This document shows positions 55,767-64,000 of a DNA stretch of 64,000 nucleotides, piece by piece. The stretch covers positions 367,288 through 431,287 of the forward strand of contig NZ_JH601133.1 of the NCBI RefSeq assembly GCF_000245795.1. Direction: 5' to 3'. The notes beneath the pieces were generated by a model. That model made no database searches. It saw only the letters and a program-made list of their open reading frames with translations, and was not told the origin of the DNA. Numbering within the stretch: position 1 is the stretch's first letter; each line of letters starts with the position of its first letter. The DNA comes from Facklamia languida CCUG 37842. Its GTDB lineage: Bacteria > Bacillota > Bacilli > Lactobacillales > Aerococcaceae. A program made the translations under genes and the position numbers.

Positions 55767-56321
55767 CTAATTCTGGTCATCTGATTTTATTTTTAACGTT
55801 TTTAAGGCTGCAAACCGAGGATCCTCTTCCTCTTTCTTGGCTGCTTGCTGCATCTTATAAGACTCCTCACTTATAACTTTCCAGTCTTGACCAGAAGGTA
55901 AATCCTGGTCCTCTTCATCCTCCCCAATGACCCTAACCGGGAGATTTAAGACGAGGTTATCTACAACTGAATCAGCAAGGTCAATCTGATCGTCCTCAAG
56001 TCCGATCGTCACCTCTTCATAATCCTGAGCATTCGTATCATGTGCTTGATCGACGTAGCGTTCTTTGACTTTTACCGTCAAAGGAACTACCACAGGTTTA
56101 AGACTCCGGGTTGAAGGTAAGGTTACCTTCGTAGTCATCTCATAATGAAGAATGATTGCCCCATCTTGCAAAAGGAAATAGCCATCTGCTTGAACCTTTT
56201 CTAAATGAAGTATATCCGTCTTTCTTCGATTCATCCGTCCCGTAATATCAATCTCTTCACTAAAAGAAAGAAGATCGCCACCACGGCATGCTTCATAAAT
56301 CTTTTGAACGGTCCATTTCAT
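55767..56321 (-). CDS. YceD/DUF177-family protein
   Basis: 184 aa from ATG 56321, preceded by GAGGTGAT; upstream in-frame sequence has no ribosome site. The DUF177 pattern is G-x-x-x-x-x-E-x-I-D-I-T, V-x-A-x-G-x-x-x-L-x-D-G and, near the C-terminus, E-E-E-D-P-R-F-A-A-L-K-T-L. The canonical cysteines of some members are missing. The family is linked to 23S rRNA processing in plants and bacteria. It is always next to rpmF. Confidence 0.88.
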   Translation of the reverse strand: MKWTVQKIYEACRGGDLLSFSEEIDITGRMNRRKTDILHLEKVQADGYFLLQDGAIILHYEMTTKVTLPSTRSLKPVVVPLTVKVKERYVDQAHDTNAQDYEEVTIGLEDDQIDLADSVVDNLVLNLPVRVIGEDEEDQDLPSGQDWKVISEESYKMQQAAKKEEEDPRFAALKTLKIKSDDQN

Positions 56322-56446
56322 TACTATCACCTCTAAAACGACAAAAATTATTATACTTAAGAAACAATTACTTGTCAATATCTCTTTCCCTTCAAAGAGG
56401 GTGTTCAAGAGCCATCAAATTCAAAAATAACCTCGATCCCACTTTA

Positions 56447-57655
56447 TTAAAAGGGGCGGTGGATAGGGTGACGTGCGATGATCTGGTCTTCCAATTGATG
56501 ATTAAGATTCACTTGGTAGACACGGTCCGCTCGCAACATCAGACGATAAGCAGGTTCTATTACTTTAGAAAGATTACTGAACAATTTAATTCTTTCAGAT
56601 TGGAACCCCGTTAGAAAGCTTCGCCCTTGTTGGTTAAAAGCCAGAATTCGGATGGGAGAGGTCGCTTGTCTCAACTGTAGATAGTCCTGCCATTCCTCTT
56701 TAGTTAAGTGTAACAAAATCTGAAGAAGTTTTCTTTGAATGGCTAATCGTGTCCAGCGTGGCGAAACTAAGGATTGAACCAAGTCTTGCCAGGAATTGGA
56801 TTCAAGGGCTTTTTGGTAGATGACTCTCTCAAACCCTTCATCGACCGACTGTATGGTTCTTAAATGACCCGGACCAGATGAAAGAATTGCGTAACGTAAG
56901 AGGGGAAAATAATCGGACCAGGTAACCTGTGGTTGAGTGGATAGTTTATGCCAACTCGCCAGGGGTAGATTTTGTCTTAAAGCTTGCGCATCTGCTGGCA
57001 AGCTGCGAATTTGACTAGCAGATAGGATAGCTTCGGGCACAAAACCCTTTGGAAGATCCAAGGCCTGAGCAAGTTGATCTGGATCTTGGCAGCGTCTAAT
57101 TGCAAGTGGTTGAACCCCACTTCCCTGCAAGTGCTTGAGATATTGAATCGCTAAAATATGGTTACTTAAATGAGGATCAAAGTTAAATTCCCTATCCTCA
57201 CCTTCGAGTGCTTGATCCATTATTAGCTGGTGCGCTTTACTATAGGAGAACCCTTCCTTAATGAAGCCTGAAATCTTTGCATCAATAAGCGGTTGATGGT
57301 TCACCACAAAGTCATGGTAGTCCAGCAAATCTTGTAATCCAGCAGATTCAGTTCCAAAGACTAAATGATCCACACCTAAAGCCTTAACCACTTCCATTGC
57401 ATAGAAGGCAAAATAATCAGCTGCTTGTAGACTGGCTTCCAAAGGCAACTCTAGTACTAAGTCTGCCCCGTGTCCAAGAGCTAATTCCGCTCGCTGCCAC
57501 TTATCAAGAATAGCAAATTCACCACGTTGAACAATATTGCCGCTCATTAGGACCACGATACAATCGGCTCCAGTCTGACGACGTGCCTCCTTGAGTTGAT
57601 AGGCATGGCCAAAATGGAACGGATTATATTCTGCAACAATGGCAGTTGTCTTCAT
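56447..57655 (-). CDS. tmcAL: tRNA(Met) cytidine acetate ligase
   Basis: The protein has 402 aa, the YlbM family. It makes N4-acetylcytidine at position 34 of elongator tRNA-Met from acetate and ATP. The nucleotidyltransferase core begins V-A-E-Y-N-P-F-H-F-G-H, then V-L-M-S-G-N-I-V-Q-R-G-E, and later L-S-A-S-Q-I-R-S-L (an S/T-x-x-I-R motif). It has its own promoter. In Bacillus it also neighbours the yceD-rpmF pair. Confidence 0.94.
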   Translation of the reverse strand: MKTTAIVAEYNPFHFGHAYQLKEARRQTGADCIVVLMSGNIVQRGEFAILDKWQRAELALGHGADLVLELPLEASLQAADYFAFYAMEVVKALGVDHLVFGTESAGLQDLLDYHDFVVNHQPLIDAKISGFIKEGFSYSKAHQLIMDQALEGEDREFNFDPHLSNHILAIQYLKHLQGSGVQPLAIRRCQDPDQLAQALDLPKGFVPEAILSASQIRSLPADAQALRQNLPLASWHKLSTQPQVTWSDYFPLLRYAILSSGPGHLRTIQSVDEGFERVIYQKALESNSWQDLVQSLVSPRWTRLAIQRKLLQILLHLTKEEWQDYLQLRQATSPIRILAFNQQGRSFLTGFQSERIKLFSNLSKVIEPAYRLMLRADRVYQVNLNHQLEDQIIARHPIHRPF

Positions 57656-57728
57656 GAGACCCCTCCTACTCTTGATCTAGCTAGCTTACTGAGATGTCTC
57701 TCCATCAACCAGCTATTATCTTCTCTAA

Positions 57729-57757
57729 ATTATAGTGGATCCCTGACAACTTGTAAA
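57729..57757 (-). promoter_or_regulatory. Promoter of tmcAL
   Basis: On the minus strand: -35 TTTACA (57752-57757), a 17-bp spacer, and -10 TATAAT (57729-57734), about 75 bp before the ATG. Confidence 0.7.
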
Positions 57758-57844
57758 TTTTATCCTAAATTCAAAAAATTAATAGTATTCATCCATACTC
57801 TTTGCTTGAGTTTGTGCCTGGATGTTTCTCGGGCTACATTCAGC

Positions 57845-57894
57845 ATAAAAAACCAGTCGTTTACTAGCACCTATTGGCAACTAAACGACTGGTT
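57845..57894 (-). terminator. Terminator of ohyA
   Basis: A perfect 13-bp stem AACCAGTCGTTTA (57851-57863) / TAAACGACTGGTT (57882-57894), followed on the minus strand by six T's. Confidence 0.85.
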
Positions 57895-57933
57895 CAAGGG
57901 GTTAGGTGATCTAATCGCTAATGGATACACCCG

Positions 57934-59730
57934 TTAGATTAAGTGATACTCTTTTAGCATTCTTTCAATTTCAGTTCCTCTTATTTTATTTTCAATGACC
58001 GCTCCAAATCCAAATGGAAGATCAAGTTTAAGTTTTTCACCATCTTGAAGTGCGCTGGCAGCAGCTAACATGTAGCGAACATCATAACTTGAGGCAAAAA
58101 CCTCTGGAACTTTTTTCTCTACGCCGGTCAAAACATAGACCGCTTCCATGGCACAGCGTCCAGAATATTCAGTCGTAAAGACTGTATCACGCCCAGGGTT
58201 ATCGAGCGTTTCAACAAATTGACCCAGAAAGGCAAAGTTTACTGCATTTTTAGGAACAACATAGGGGCGATCCCCAAAGCTTCTTGGCATAAATTGAGAA
58301 GTGATATAAGGCATATAAACAGGAATCGTAGAAGTCTCTTGAGCTAAACGGTCAAATTCATGCTCAGGGACTCCAATGTGGTATAACCATTCCTTAGCAA
58401 TTTCTTCACCTGTACATTTTTTCATTGGTTTTTTTATGAAGTTCCCATCAACATCTGTAAAAAAGCCATAGACCCATACTGCTATTTGGTCCTCTGGTTG
58501 ACCCATATATTGACCTTGCCGGTTAATGGTCCAGCTCATGAGCCAGTTCGAATCAACAGCTGTCACAATGCCACCCGTCACAACTTTTCCTGTATAAGGG
58601 CTGCGTTGGGTAATTTTTTCAATGTAGGATGCTATTTCCTGACTCTTGACCGTGATAGTAGCAGATTCCCAATTGGTCTTGTCAATAGTTGAAGTAAAGA
58701 CCTCTGGCTTACCAAAATCAGGTGATTTTTTTGCTATGTTTTTCCACAATTTGAAGCTTTCGGAAGAGTCGATTGCAAGATCAGGAGCGGTAAAATTATC
58801 ACCGTAAGAAGAGGCTTCAACTAGGGAACCGGTTGTCACAAAAACTAAATCATTTTCTGACAAGCTAATCGATTTATCGGCACCTGTTTGTGTATCGGTA
58901 GCCACAATCTTAGTAGCAAGCTTTTTATTATCACTTATTTCAAATTCGAGGTCTTCAACCTGGCAATTATATTCGGTTTGGACCCCTTGCTTTCTTAACC
59001 AATCAATCATTGGTGTGACAATCGATTCATACTGATCATACCGGGTAAATTGTAAGGCAGATAAGTCAGGTAATCCTCCCACATGATGAATAAAACGATT
59101 AACATATAGTTTAAATTCTAAGGCTGAGTGCCAATCCTCAAAAGCAAACATGGTCTTATAGAAGATCCAAAAATCACTCGCTAGGAATTCTTTTGAAAAA
59201 ATTTCTTCAACGGCAACATTCTGTAAATCCATATCAGGTGTTAAGACTAGGTGAATAATTTCTTTAATGACATCTTGAGACAGATTAAATTTCCCATTAT
59301 CATAGCGCTCACCCTTCTTATGTGTAATTCGGCAATTACTAAAGTTTGGGTCATCAAGATTTGTATAATAGAAGTAATCTAAGATAGACATCTCAGGGTC
59401 TTCTCTTGAAGGAATCACACTAAATAAATCCCATAAAACTTCAAAATGATGGCCCATTTCACGACCGCCGCGGGCTACATAATTGATTTCAGAGAGAAGG
59501 CGTCCGTCAAGTGCTCCCCCAGCGATGTCTTCTTTTTCTAAAAAGGTAATCTTAGAGGGATGCATATGTGCATCTTTAATCAGGAAACCAGCTGTCGCGA
59601 GGCCTGCAATTCCAGTCCCGACAATGTAGGCCTGCTTGTCATCAATACCTTTAGGCTTGCGTGAATGAACTAAACGATCATAGTCCCCATTACCGAGCTT
59701 AAGTCGCTCATCAAACGTTTTAATTTCCAT
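57934..59730 (-). CDS. ohyA: Oleate hydratase (FAD-dependent fatty acid double-bond hydratase)
   Basis: 598 aa from ATG 59730, with AAAGGAGG upstream; an upstream in-frame extension to 59784 is unlikely. It hydrates unsaturated fatty acids such as oleate to 10-hydroxy acids, which detoxifies them. The FAD fold has I-V-G-T-G-I-A-G-L-A near residue 36 and F-L-E-K-E-D-I-A-G-G-A. The catalytic-type Glu is in R-G-G-R-E-M (Glu91). The family is also known as MCRA or 67-kDa myosin-cross-reactive antigen. A TetR gene lies directly upstream on the same strand and probably controls it. Confidence 0.95.
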   Translation of the reverse strand: MEIKTFDERLKLGNGDYDRLVHSRKPKGIDDKQAYIVGTGIAGLATAGFLIKDAHMHPSKITFLEKEDIAGGALDGRLLSEINYVARGGREMGHHFEVLWDLFSVIPSREDPEMSILDYFYYTNLDDPNFSNCRITHKKGERYDNGKFNLSQDVIKEIIHLVLTPDMDLQNVAVEEIFSKEFLASDFWIFYKTMFAFEDWHSALEFKLYVNRFIHHVGGLPDLSALQFTRYDQYESIVTPMIDWLRKQGVQTEYNCQVEDLEFEISDNKKLATKIVATDTQTGADKSISLSENDLVFVTTGSLVEASSYGDNFTAPDLAIDSSESFKLWKNIAKKSPDFGKPEVFTSTIDKTNWESATITVKSQEIASYIEKITQRSPYTGKVVTGGIVTAVDSNWLMSWTINRQGQYMGQPEDQIAVWVYGFFTDVDGNFIKKPMKKCTGEEIAKEWLYHIGVPEHEFDRLAQETSTIPVYMPYITSQFMPRSFGDRPYVVPKNAVNFAFLGQFVETLDNPGRDTVFTTEYSGRCAMEAVYVLTGVEKKVPEVFASSYDVRYMLAAASALQDGEKLKLDLPFGFGAVIENKIRGTEIERMLKEYHLI

Positions 59731-59844
59731 AACATTTCCTCCTTTATGATTTGTCTTGATTGTAACGACTCTCTTGATTTTCAACCATATATAATACGTG
59801 GCAATTATCCTAAACTCTGCTAACTTTATTCCACTGTAATAGTT

Positions 59845-59855
59845 TTGGGCAATTT
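59845..59855. promoter_or_regulatory. Motif shared with the tetR upstream region (TTGGGCAATTT)
   Basis: TTGGGCAATTT at 59845-59855 is the exact reverse complement of AAATTGCCCAA at 60565-60575. The first copy is about 115 bp upstream of ohyA and the second about 75 bp upstream of the tetR gene. A common TetR operator is possible. The first copy also borders the tetR terminator, so chance cannot be excluded. Confidence 0.35.
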
Positions 59856-59898
59856 AAAAAGAGTGCCCAAAAACCTTTCTACAGGTTTCTTAGCACTC
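59856..59898 (-). terminator. Terminator after the ohyA-linked tetR gene
   Basis: Minus-strand GAGTGC (59893-59898) pairs with GCACTC (59861-59866), with AAACC/GGTTT inside, followed by T5. It separates the tetR gene from ohyA. Confidence 0.7.
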
Positions 59899-59921
59899 GT
59901 AAAAATAGTGATCATCATACC

Positions 59922-60491
59922 TTAATCTAATCTTTGACTGATCCGCAAGGAACGTTCAATATTCCCATCAAATAGAGTTCCAATTCGATTAATCACTTGT
60001 TCGGGTGACTCGACCATCCCTTCTTGAATCCATTTATCTAGAAGACCCACTAAAGCAGCTCGATAAAAGTCCGTAATCAGGCGTTTATCCTCTTCTTTAG
60101 CGTCAATCTGCTTAACTAGACACTCATTTTCAACATATTTACTCATCACTGATTCACAAATCGTATAGAGGTAGTTATCCGTATCCTGCTTGTCAATTGA
60201 GCGGAACAAATTTTGTGCCGCTTTCTTGTTGCTCATCAGGAAGGAGGCAGCGTGCATCAAGCTCTCTTCCCAGGAAGCAGTAGCATTAAAGGCTCTATCG
60301 ACTCTATCAAGCTCTTCTTTTAGAATCTCTTTCACTAACATATAAATATCCTCGTAATGATAATAGAAAGTATTTCGGCTGATTTCACACCGCTGCGTCA
60401 GCATCGCGATGGTAATCTTATTGAAGGCTTGCTCTTCTAAGAGCTTCAAGAATTCTTCCTGAATTAATTCCTTAGTATATTGTTTAACCAT
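59922..60491 (-). CDS. TetR/AcrR-family regulator, probably of ohyA
   Basis: 189 aa from ATG 60491, preceded by GAGGGGG; the frame upstream to 60575 is not needed. The N-terminal helix-turn-helix contains I-T-I-A-M-L-T-Q-R-C-E-I-S-R-N-T-F-Y-Y-H-Y. The C-terminal domain (F-Y-R-A-A-L-V-G-L-L-D-K-W-I-Q-E-G) is of the TetR_C_8/DhaS type common in Lactobacillales. It lies 190 bp upstream of ohyA on the same strand, so control of oleate hydratase in response to fatty acids is a reasonable inference. Confidence 0.88.
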   Translation of the reverse strand: MVKQYTKELIQEEFLKLLEEQAFNKITIAMLTQRCEISRNTFYYHYEDIYMLVKEILKEELDRVDRAFNATASWEESLMHAASFLMSNKKAAQNLFRSIDKQDTDNYLYTICESVMSKYVENECLVKQIDAKEEDKRLITDFYRAALVGLLDKWIQEGMVESPEQVINRIGTLFDGNIERSLRISQRLD

Positions 60492-60564
60492 GGAACCCCC
60501 TCGATTGATTTCCTTCATGATAGGTGGGTAAATCAATTTCACACTCTTTAACAACAACGATTTA

Positions 60565-60575
60565 AAATTGCCCAA
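60565..60575. promoter_or_regulatory. Motif AAATTGCCCAA upstream of the tetR gene
   Basis: The second copy of the motif, in the intergenic region between rsfS and the tetR gene. It overlaps the likely tetR promoter zone. Confidence 0.35.
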
Positions 60576-60589
60576 TCATTATCAAGCCC

Positions 60590-60952
60590 TTACTGCGGTG
60601 CAATCCATTCTGAAATGTCCACCAGCGGCGCTTCAACCCAAATCTTCTCCAGATTATAGTGCACTCTTTCTTCATGATGGAAGACATGGACAACGACATC
60701 ATAGGCATCTAATAGAATCCATTTCCCCCCGTCTTTTCCTTCAATACCTTTGATAGCGATACCAGCCTCTTGACACTTTTCACGAATTTCTTCAATGATC
60801 GCCTGCAATTGGCGGTCATTCTTGGCGTGCATGATAACAAAATACTCTGCAAGCGGGGTTAAACGGCTGACATCTAATGCCAAAATATCCTGCCCCATAC
60901 GGTCATCTGCGGCTTTAACAATTATGGATAATTTATCTTTTGCTGTCGTCAT
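60590..60952 (-). CDS. rsfS: Ribosome silencing factor RsfS
   Basis: The protein has 120 aa. It binds L14 of the large subunit and blocks subunit joining in starvation. The DUF143 pattern A-x-D-D-R-M-x-x-D-I-L-A-L-D-V-S and the C-terminal D-A-Y-D-V-V-V-H-V-F-H, Y-N-L-E-x-I-W, A-P-L-V-D-I-S segments are diagnostic. It ends the yqeG-yqeH-yhbY-nadD-yqeK-rsfS cluster. Confidence 0.96.
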   Translation of the reverse strand: MTTAKDKLSIIVKAADDRMGQDILALDVSRLTPLAEYFVIMHAKNDRQLQAIIEEIREKCQEAGIAIKGIEGKDGGKWILLDAYDVVVHVFHHEERVHYNLEKIWVEAPLVDISEWIAPQ

Positions 60953-60960
60953 AATACCTC

Positions 60961-61578
60961 CTATAGGCTTTGTCCTAAATTAATTCTTTCGGTCCAGTGA
61001 TTATAAATTAGAATTTGTAAGGGATAGATATACATCTGCTTCTTCATCAGGTGTTTAATGGATGTGCGCTGTTTGCGGTAACACGCTCGGTCTAGATCTT
61101 GATAAGCGAGTTTGCGCATCTTATCAATTCCCTTAAAATCGCGCGAGGGTTCAATGTAGTCTGCTAAATATAAAATCTTTGCAACATCTGACATTTGGTA
61201 CCAGCCAGTCGTATGGAAGGCAATCGCATCAAGTAGATGACTGGAATGGACCTGCATTTGTGTGCGCGCAATTTCCGCAGCAGCTGGACCATGCCAAATG
61301 CCCTCATTAGCTGTTGATAAGTCATCTGCTGGATAGTAACATTCAGCCAACCGCAGCATTTCTGCTGGATCCATCTCTTTAGCATAATCGTGCAGCAAAC
61401 AGACAATCGATACTTCCTCTAGATCAACCTTGTAAAGTTGAGCTAATTCAATGCCTGTCGCCTCAACCGCTAAGACATGGCTAAATCGCTTAGCTGATAG
61501 TCTTCGCTCAAGTTGATCAATTAAATCTTGACGCTTGAGGGCAATCAAGTCTTGCTTATAGTGAATGGCTTCTCGCAT
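60961..61578 (-). CDS. yqeK: HD-domain phosphohydrolase YqeK (symmetric Ap4A hydrolase)
   Basis: The protein has 205 aa. The HD superfamily motifs are R-F-S-H-V-L-A-V, L-L-H-D-Y-A-K (the HD pair), W-H-G-P-A-A-A and D-A-I-A-F-H-T-T-G. YqeK cleaves diadenosine tetraphosphate to two ADP in Firmicutes. It follows nadD by 2 bp and precedes rsfS by 8 bp, the standard order. Confidence 0.94.
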   Translation of the reverse strand: MREAIHYKQDLIALKRQDLIDQLERRLSAKRFSHVLAVEATGIELAQLYKVDLEEVSIVCLLHDYAKEMDPAEMLRLAECYYPADDLSTANEGIWHGPAAAEIARTQMQVHSSHLLDAIAFHTTGWYQMSDVAKILYLADYIEPSRDFKGIDKMRKLAYQDLDRACYRKQRTSIKHLMKKQMYIYPLQILIYNHWTERINLGQSL

Positions 61579-61580
61579 GC

Positions 61581-62264
61581 TTATCCCTCCGTCTGAGCTG
61601 AATATAAATGATGGTGATAGATATAAGACTCCACTTCAAGCGGGACTTGATAACGAATCGACTGATCCAAATAGACTCTCAACCGGATCTCAGTAGAGGA
61701 TAGATCAACTAGAGGACTGTCTACCCAAATAATGGGATATTGATGCCGATAAGGAGAGGTACCTGGCCTTTGTATACCCACAAATTGGACCAAGTTAACT
61801 AAGTCTTGGATCCCTTTCCAGCTGGGTAAGTCGTTAGCAGAATCGCCTCCAATGATAAAATAAAAATCCGCTTCAGGATACTCTTTAACAAAATATCGCA
61901 TCGTATCGACAGTATAATTCTTCCCACCACGATTCACTTCATAAGCTTGTAATTTGAAGCGTGAGTTATTACGAATCGCTAATTGCACCATTTGCAAGCG
62001 ATGTTGAGCAGCAATGGTCATCTTTCCGGGTGCATGGGGAGGTTTTGCGGTCGGCATAAACCAGACCTCATCCAGATCTAATTGACTACCAACTTGTTCT
62101 GCCATCATCAAGTGCCCCAGATGAGGGGGATTAAAGGTCCCACCTAAGATTCCAATCCGTCGCCGTCCTGATTGATGGAGATCCTGTTGCATCCTAGTGA
62201 GGTCTAACTGTTCACATGCCTGCTCGAGTGACTGAAGCGTGAGCTGAGAAATACTAGGCCGCAT
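61581..62264 (-). CDS. nadD: Nicotinate-nucleotide adenylyltransferase
   Basis: The protein has 227 aa. It makes deamido-NAD from NaMN and ATP. The core starts at about residue 36 with I-G-I-L-G-G-T-F-N-P-P-H-L-G-H-L, followed by P-P-H-A-P and, near the C-terminus, S-S-T-E-I-R. The N-terminal ~35 residues precede the family core. The start is supported by AAAGGAAG, so the extension is likely real. Confidence 0.95.
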   Translation of the reverse strand: MRPSISQLTLQSLEQACEQLDLTRMQQDLHQSGRRRIGILGGTFNPPHLGHLMMAEQVGSQLDLDEVWFMPTAKPPHAPGKMTIAAQHRLQMVQLAIRNNSRFKLQAYEVNRGGKNYTVDTMRYFVKEYPEADFYFIIGGDSANDLPSWKGIQDLVNLVQFVGIQRPGTSPYRHQYPIIWVDSPLVDLSSTEIRLRVYLDQSIRYQVPLEVESYIYHHHLYSAQTEG

Positions 62265-62276
62265 ATATCTTCCTTT

Positions 62277-62594
62277 CTAGCTCAGTTCCTGAATATCTAA
62301 GCTTAATTTTTGATTTTTGCTTTCTTGAGACGGACGGTAAAGAATGGCTGTGTTTCCAATTGTTTGAACGACGACAGCTTGCAAAACCTCACTGAGCTGT
62401 TGGGCTACTTCCTTGATTTCTTCGTCCGAATTCTGCAATACATTAAATTTTACCAGTTCGCGTTTATTTAAAGCCGCTTCAACCTGTTGAATAAAAACTT
62501 CTGTCAATCCTAACTTTCCAATTTGAAATATCGCCTTCTCCTTCTGGGCGTACTTTCTTAAATACTTCATTTGTTGCTTATTCAATTCGATCAT
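62277..62594 (-). CDS. yhbY: YhbY-family RNA-binding protein (CRM domain)
   Basis: The protein has 105 aa. It is a single CRM domain with L-N-K-Q-Q-M-K-Y-L-R, I-G-K-L-G-L-T and L-V-K-F-N-V-L (the G-x-x-G position reads I-G-K-L-G). It is associated with pre-50S ribosomes in other bacteria. It sits between yqeH and nadD. Confidence 0.94.
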   Translation of the reverse strand: MIELNKQQMKYLRKYAQKEKAIFQIGKLGLTEVFIQQVEAALNKRELVKFNVLQNSDEEIKEVAQQLSEVLQAVVVQTIGNTAILYRPSQESKNQKLSLDIQELS

Positions 62595-62614
62595 AAAGAC
62601 TCCTTATCTTAATC

Positions 62615-63736
62615 TTAAATCAATGCTTGACGAATACTAAAGTGGATGCCCTTAGGAATCCAAACTTTTAGCTGAACCTTTTGATTCACACAGATCCAGC
62701 CTAATCCAGAAATTGCTAAATCTTGGTTTGGCTCTAAGAATACAGTATGAGCAATCATTTCTGGGAACTCAACTAGCTGGTCAGTATAAGGGGGAGATAA
62801 GAGGTCTCCTTGATGCTTACTAAGGAAGTCACTAGCACCCGCTAGCTTGCTTCTATGAAGGTAGAGATCATTTGAGGCATAACAGGTGAAGGAAGTCTTA
62901 TCACCAGCAAGAAAGTCAATTTGAGCAAGTCCTGCTAAGAAAAGCGTTTGTTCAGGGTTTAGTTGAAAGGTCTTCGGTTTAATCCGCTTGCTTGGCAGGA
63001 TATTTTTGACCCCTCTTCGATCTAAATAATGAGCCAATTGGTGGGACTGAATGATTCCAGGGGTATCAATAATGGCGGTCTGGTCCGTCACAGGGATAAC
63101 AATCTTGTCTAGGGTTGTCCCCGGATGATTAGAGGTCGTGATGACACCTTGTTCGCCACCAAAATGGCGAATTAACTGATTCATAAGGGTCGATTTGCCA
63201 ACATTAGTAACCCCGACTAAGTAGACATTCTTGGTCTTAAGGGCGGTTTTGATTAAGTCAAAAAGAGGGTGGAGAGTCGATTCTTTGTGGGCTGATAGCA
63301 AAAGAATCTCACTGGCAATTAAACCATTCTCTCGTAAACACTCTTTCAACCAATGTTTAACCCGGTTCGCCTTAACAGATTTGGGAAGTAGGTCCATCTT
63401 ATTTGCTACGACGACAAAGGGTTGTTTACCAATAATCCGTGAAAAACCACTGATGAGGCTTCCCTCAACGTCAAAAATGTCGACAACTTTTACCACTAGA
63501 GCCTCTTCATCAGCAAGGCTAGAAAGGTGGTCTCGAAAGACTTCTTCTGAGACTTCTACCGGATGTAATTCATTGTAATGGCGCAATCGGAAACAACGTT
63601 GACAGTAAAAACCGTCTTCTTCTATTCCTTTCTTAAAAGCGGATTCAGGTAAATAGCCAGCTCGATCGGGATCCTCCCATTGAATCATCGCTCCACAACC
63701 GATACATTGGTAATTCCATTCCTGGTCATTAGTCAA
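62615..63736 (-). CDS. yqeH: Ribosome-biogenesis GTPase YqeH
   Basis: About 373 aa from a TTG at 63736, which lies next to GGGGGG and overlaps yqeG by 8 bp; a TTG at 63766 would add ten residues. An N-terminal zinc finger (C-I-G-C-G ... C-Q-R-C) precedes a circularly permuted GTPase domain: N-K-M-D (G4), S-A-H-K (G5), G-V-T-N-V-G-K-S-T (G1), then D-T-P-G-I (G3). It is required for 30S assembly in Bacillus. aroE, which lies after yqeH in Bacillus, is absent. Confidence 0.95.
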   Translation of the reverse strand: MTNDQEWNYQCIGCGAMIQWEDPDRAGYLPESAFKKGIEEDGFYCQRCFRLRHYNELHPVEVSEEVFRDHLSSLADEEALVVKVVDIFDVEGSLISGFSRIIGKQPFVVVANKMDLLPKSVKANRVKHWLKECLRENGLIASEILLLSAHKESTLHPLFDLIKTALKTKNVYLVGVTNVGKSTLMNQLIRHFGGEQGVITTSNHPGTTLDKIVIPVTDQTAIIDTPGIIQSHQLAHYLDRRGVKNILPSKRIKPKTFQLNPEQTLFLAGLAQIDFLAGDKTSFTCYASNDLYLHRSKLAGASDFLSKHQGDLLSPPYTDQLVEFPEMIAHTVFLEPNQDLAISGLGWICVNQKVQLKVWIPKGIHFSIRQALI

Positions 63737-64000
63737 GTTGGTCCCCCCAATCTTCATGACGATCAATCCCGATAGATGCTAAAGCAATCTTTTCCAAGAA
63801 ACGGTTCAGACCTGTATAAATGTTATCGTTATCTACCAGCGGCTTCACCAGGATAACCTTCAGACCCAAACGATTCGCTCCGATCACATCTGTCATCACT
63901 TGATCCCCAATCACTGCAATGTTTTCTTTTGGCAAGTCTAACTTCTTCATCGCCTGCTTAAAGTTTCTTGAAAGTGGCTTATAAGCCCTTCCCTGATAGG
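63729..64000 (-). CDS. yqeG: YqeG-family HAD phosphatase, truncated by window end
   Basis: The C-terminal ~89 residues are present. The frame is open to the window edge and reads Y-K-P-L-S-R-N-F-K-Q-A, then V-I-G-D-Q-V-M-T-D-V-I-G-A-N-R-L-G, the HAD IIIA motif of YqeG. It is the first gene of the ribosome/NAD cluster. The N-terminal catalytic Asp lies outside the window. Confidence 0.9.
   Translation of the reverse strand, partial: YQGRAYKPLSRNFKQAMKKLDLPKENIAVIGDQVMTDVIGANRLGLKVILVKPLVDNDNIYTGLNRFLEKIALASIGIDRHEDWGDQLD

Noticed and set aside
57656-57933. A 113-aa plus-strand frame from 57596 to 57937
   Set aside because: It overlaps tmcAL and the ohyA terminator in antisense, without a ribosome site or recognisable domain.

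Overview
The window is chromosomal DNA of a low-GC Gram-positive bacterium, very probably a member of the Lactobacillales. An Aerococcaceae-type genus is my best guess, but it is only inferred. The evidence is the gene set and the conserved gene order: yqeG-yqeH-yhbY-nadD-yqeK-rsfS, cggR-gap-pgk-tpiA-gpmI-eno, secG-esterase-rnr-smpB, rpoY-rnjA and comGA-comGG. Shine-Dalgarno sites are strong, GTG and TTG starts are common, and the last gene of nearly every operon is followed by an intrinsic terminator. No prophage, CRISPR array or rRNA operon is visible.

Layout: 1-540 is the tail of a secreted CAP-domain protein. 720-6023 (minus) is the pyruvate dehydrogenase operon pdhA-B-C-D. 6306-6379 is tRNA-Arg(TCT). 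6579-8111 is malQ. 8120-9142 is a decayed locus: a TetR-family regulator (nonsense plus frameshift) divergent from a truncated cation-diffusion-facilitator gene, followed by an antisense ABC-exporter remnant. An intact ISL3-family insertion sequence (9180-10640) with a perfect 8-bp target duplication abuts it. 10744-12834 encodes a secreted protein with five LysM repeats and a beta-lactamase/penicillin-binding fold. 13212-17161 is a MarR regulator with a heterodimeric ABC multidrug exporter. 17247-32740 (minus) is housekeeping: efp, pdxK-type kinase, def, hflX, miaA, recN, tlyA, ispA, xseB, xseA, a DUF1002 protein, nusB, asp23-like, Xaa-Pro peptidase, rnjA, rpoY. 32923-37322 (plus) is the complete comG competence pseudopilus operon. 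37389-42648 (minus) holds smpB, rnr, an esterase, secG and rlmN. 42828-43847 is mnmH/selU. 43902-46203 is a MetQ/MetP/MetN-like importer with unusual components. 46432-47373 is an EamA transporter. 47483-54523 is the glycolytic operon with its CggR repressor. The rest is clpP with a CtsR box, rpmF-yceD, tmcAL, oleate hydratase with a TetR regulator, and the rsfS-to-yqeG ribosome/NAD cluster, cut by the window edge.

Functionally, lower glycolysis feeds pyruvate to the PDH complex. The RNA-processing and translation genes (rnjA, rnr, smpB, rpoY, nusB, miaA, rlmN, efp, rsfS, yqeH) sit in their usual neighbourhoods. The accessory content is modest. I did not find a clearly new multi-gene system. 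The best leads are the broken metal-efflux module beside the fresh IS, a long nested inverted-repeat element between the DUF1002 gene and xseA, the MetQ without a lipobox together with a MetN without its sensor domain, repeated TGTTATAACA palindromes upstream of pdhA, an intercistronic terminator between gap and pgk, and a motif shared upstream of the oleate hydratase gene and its TetR neighbour.
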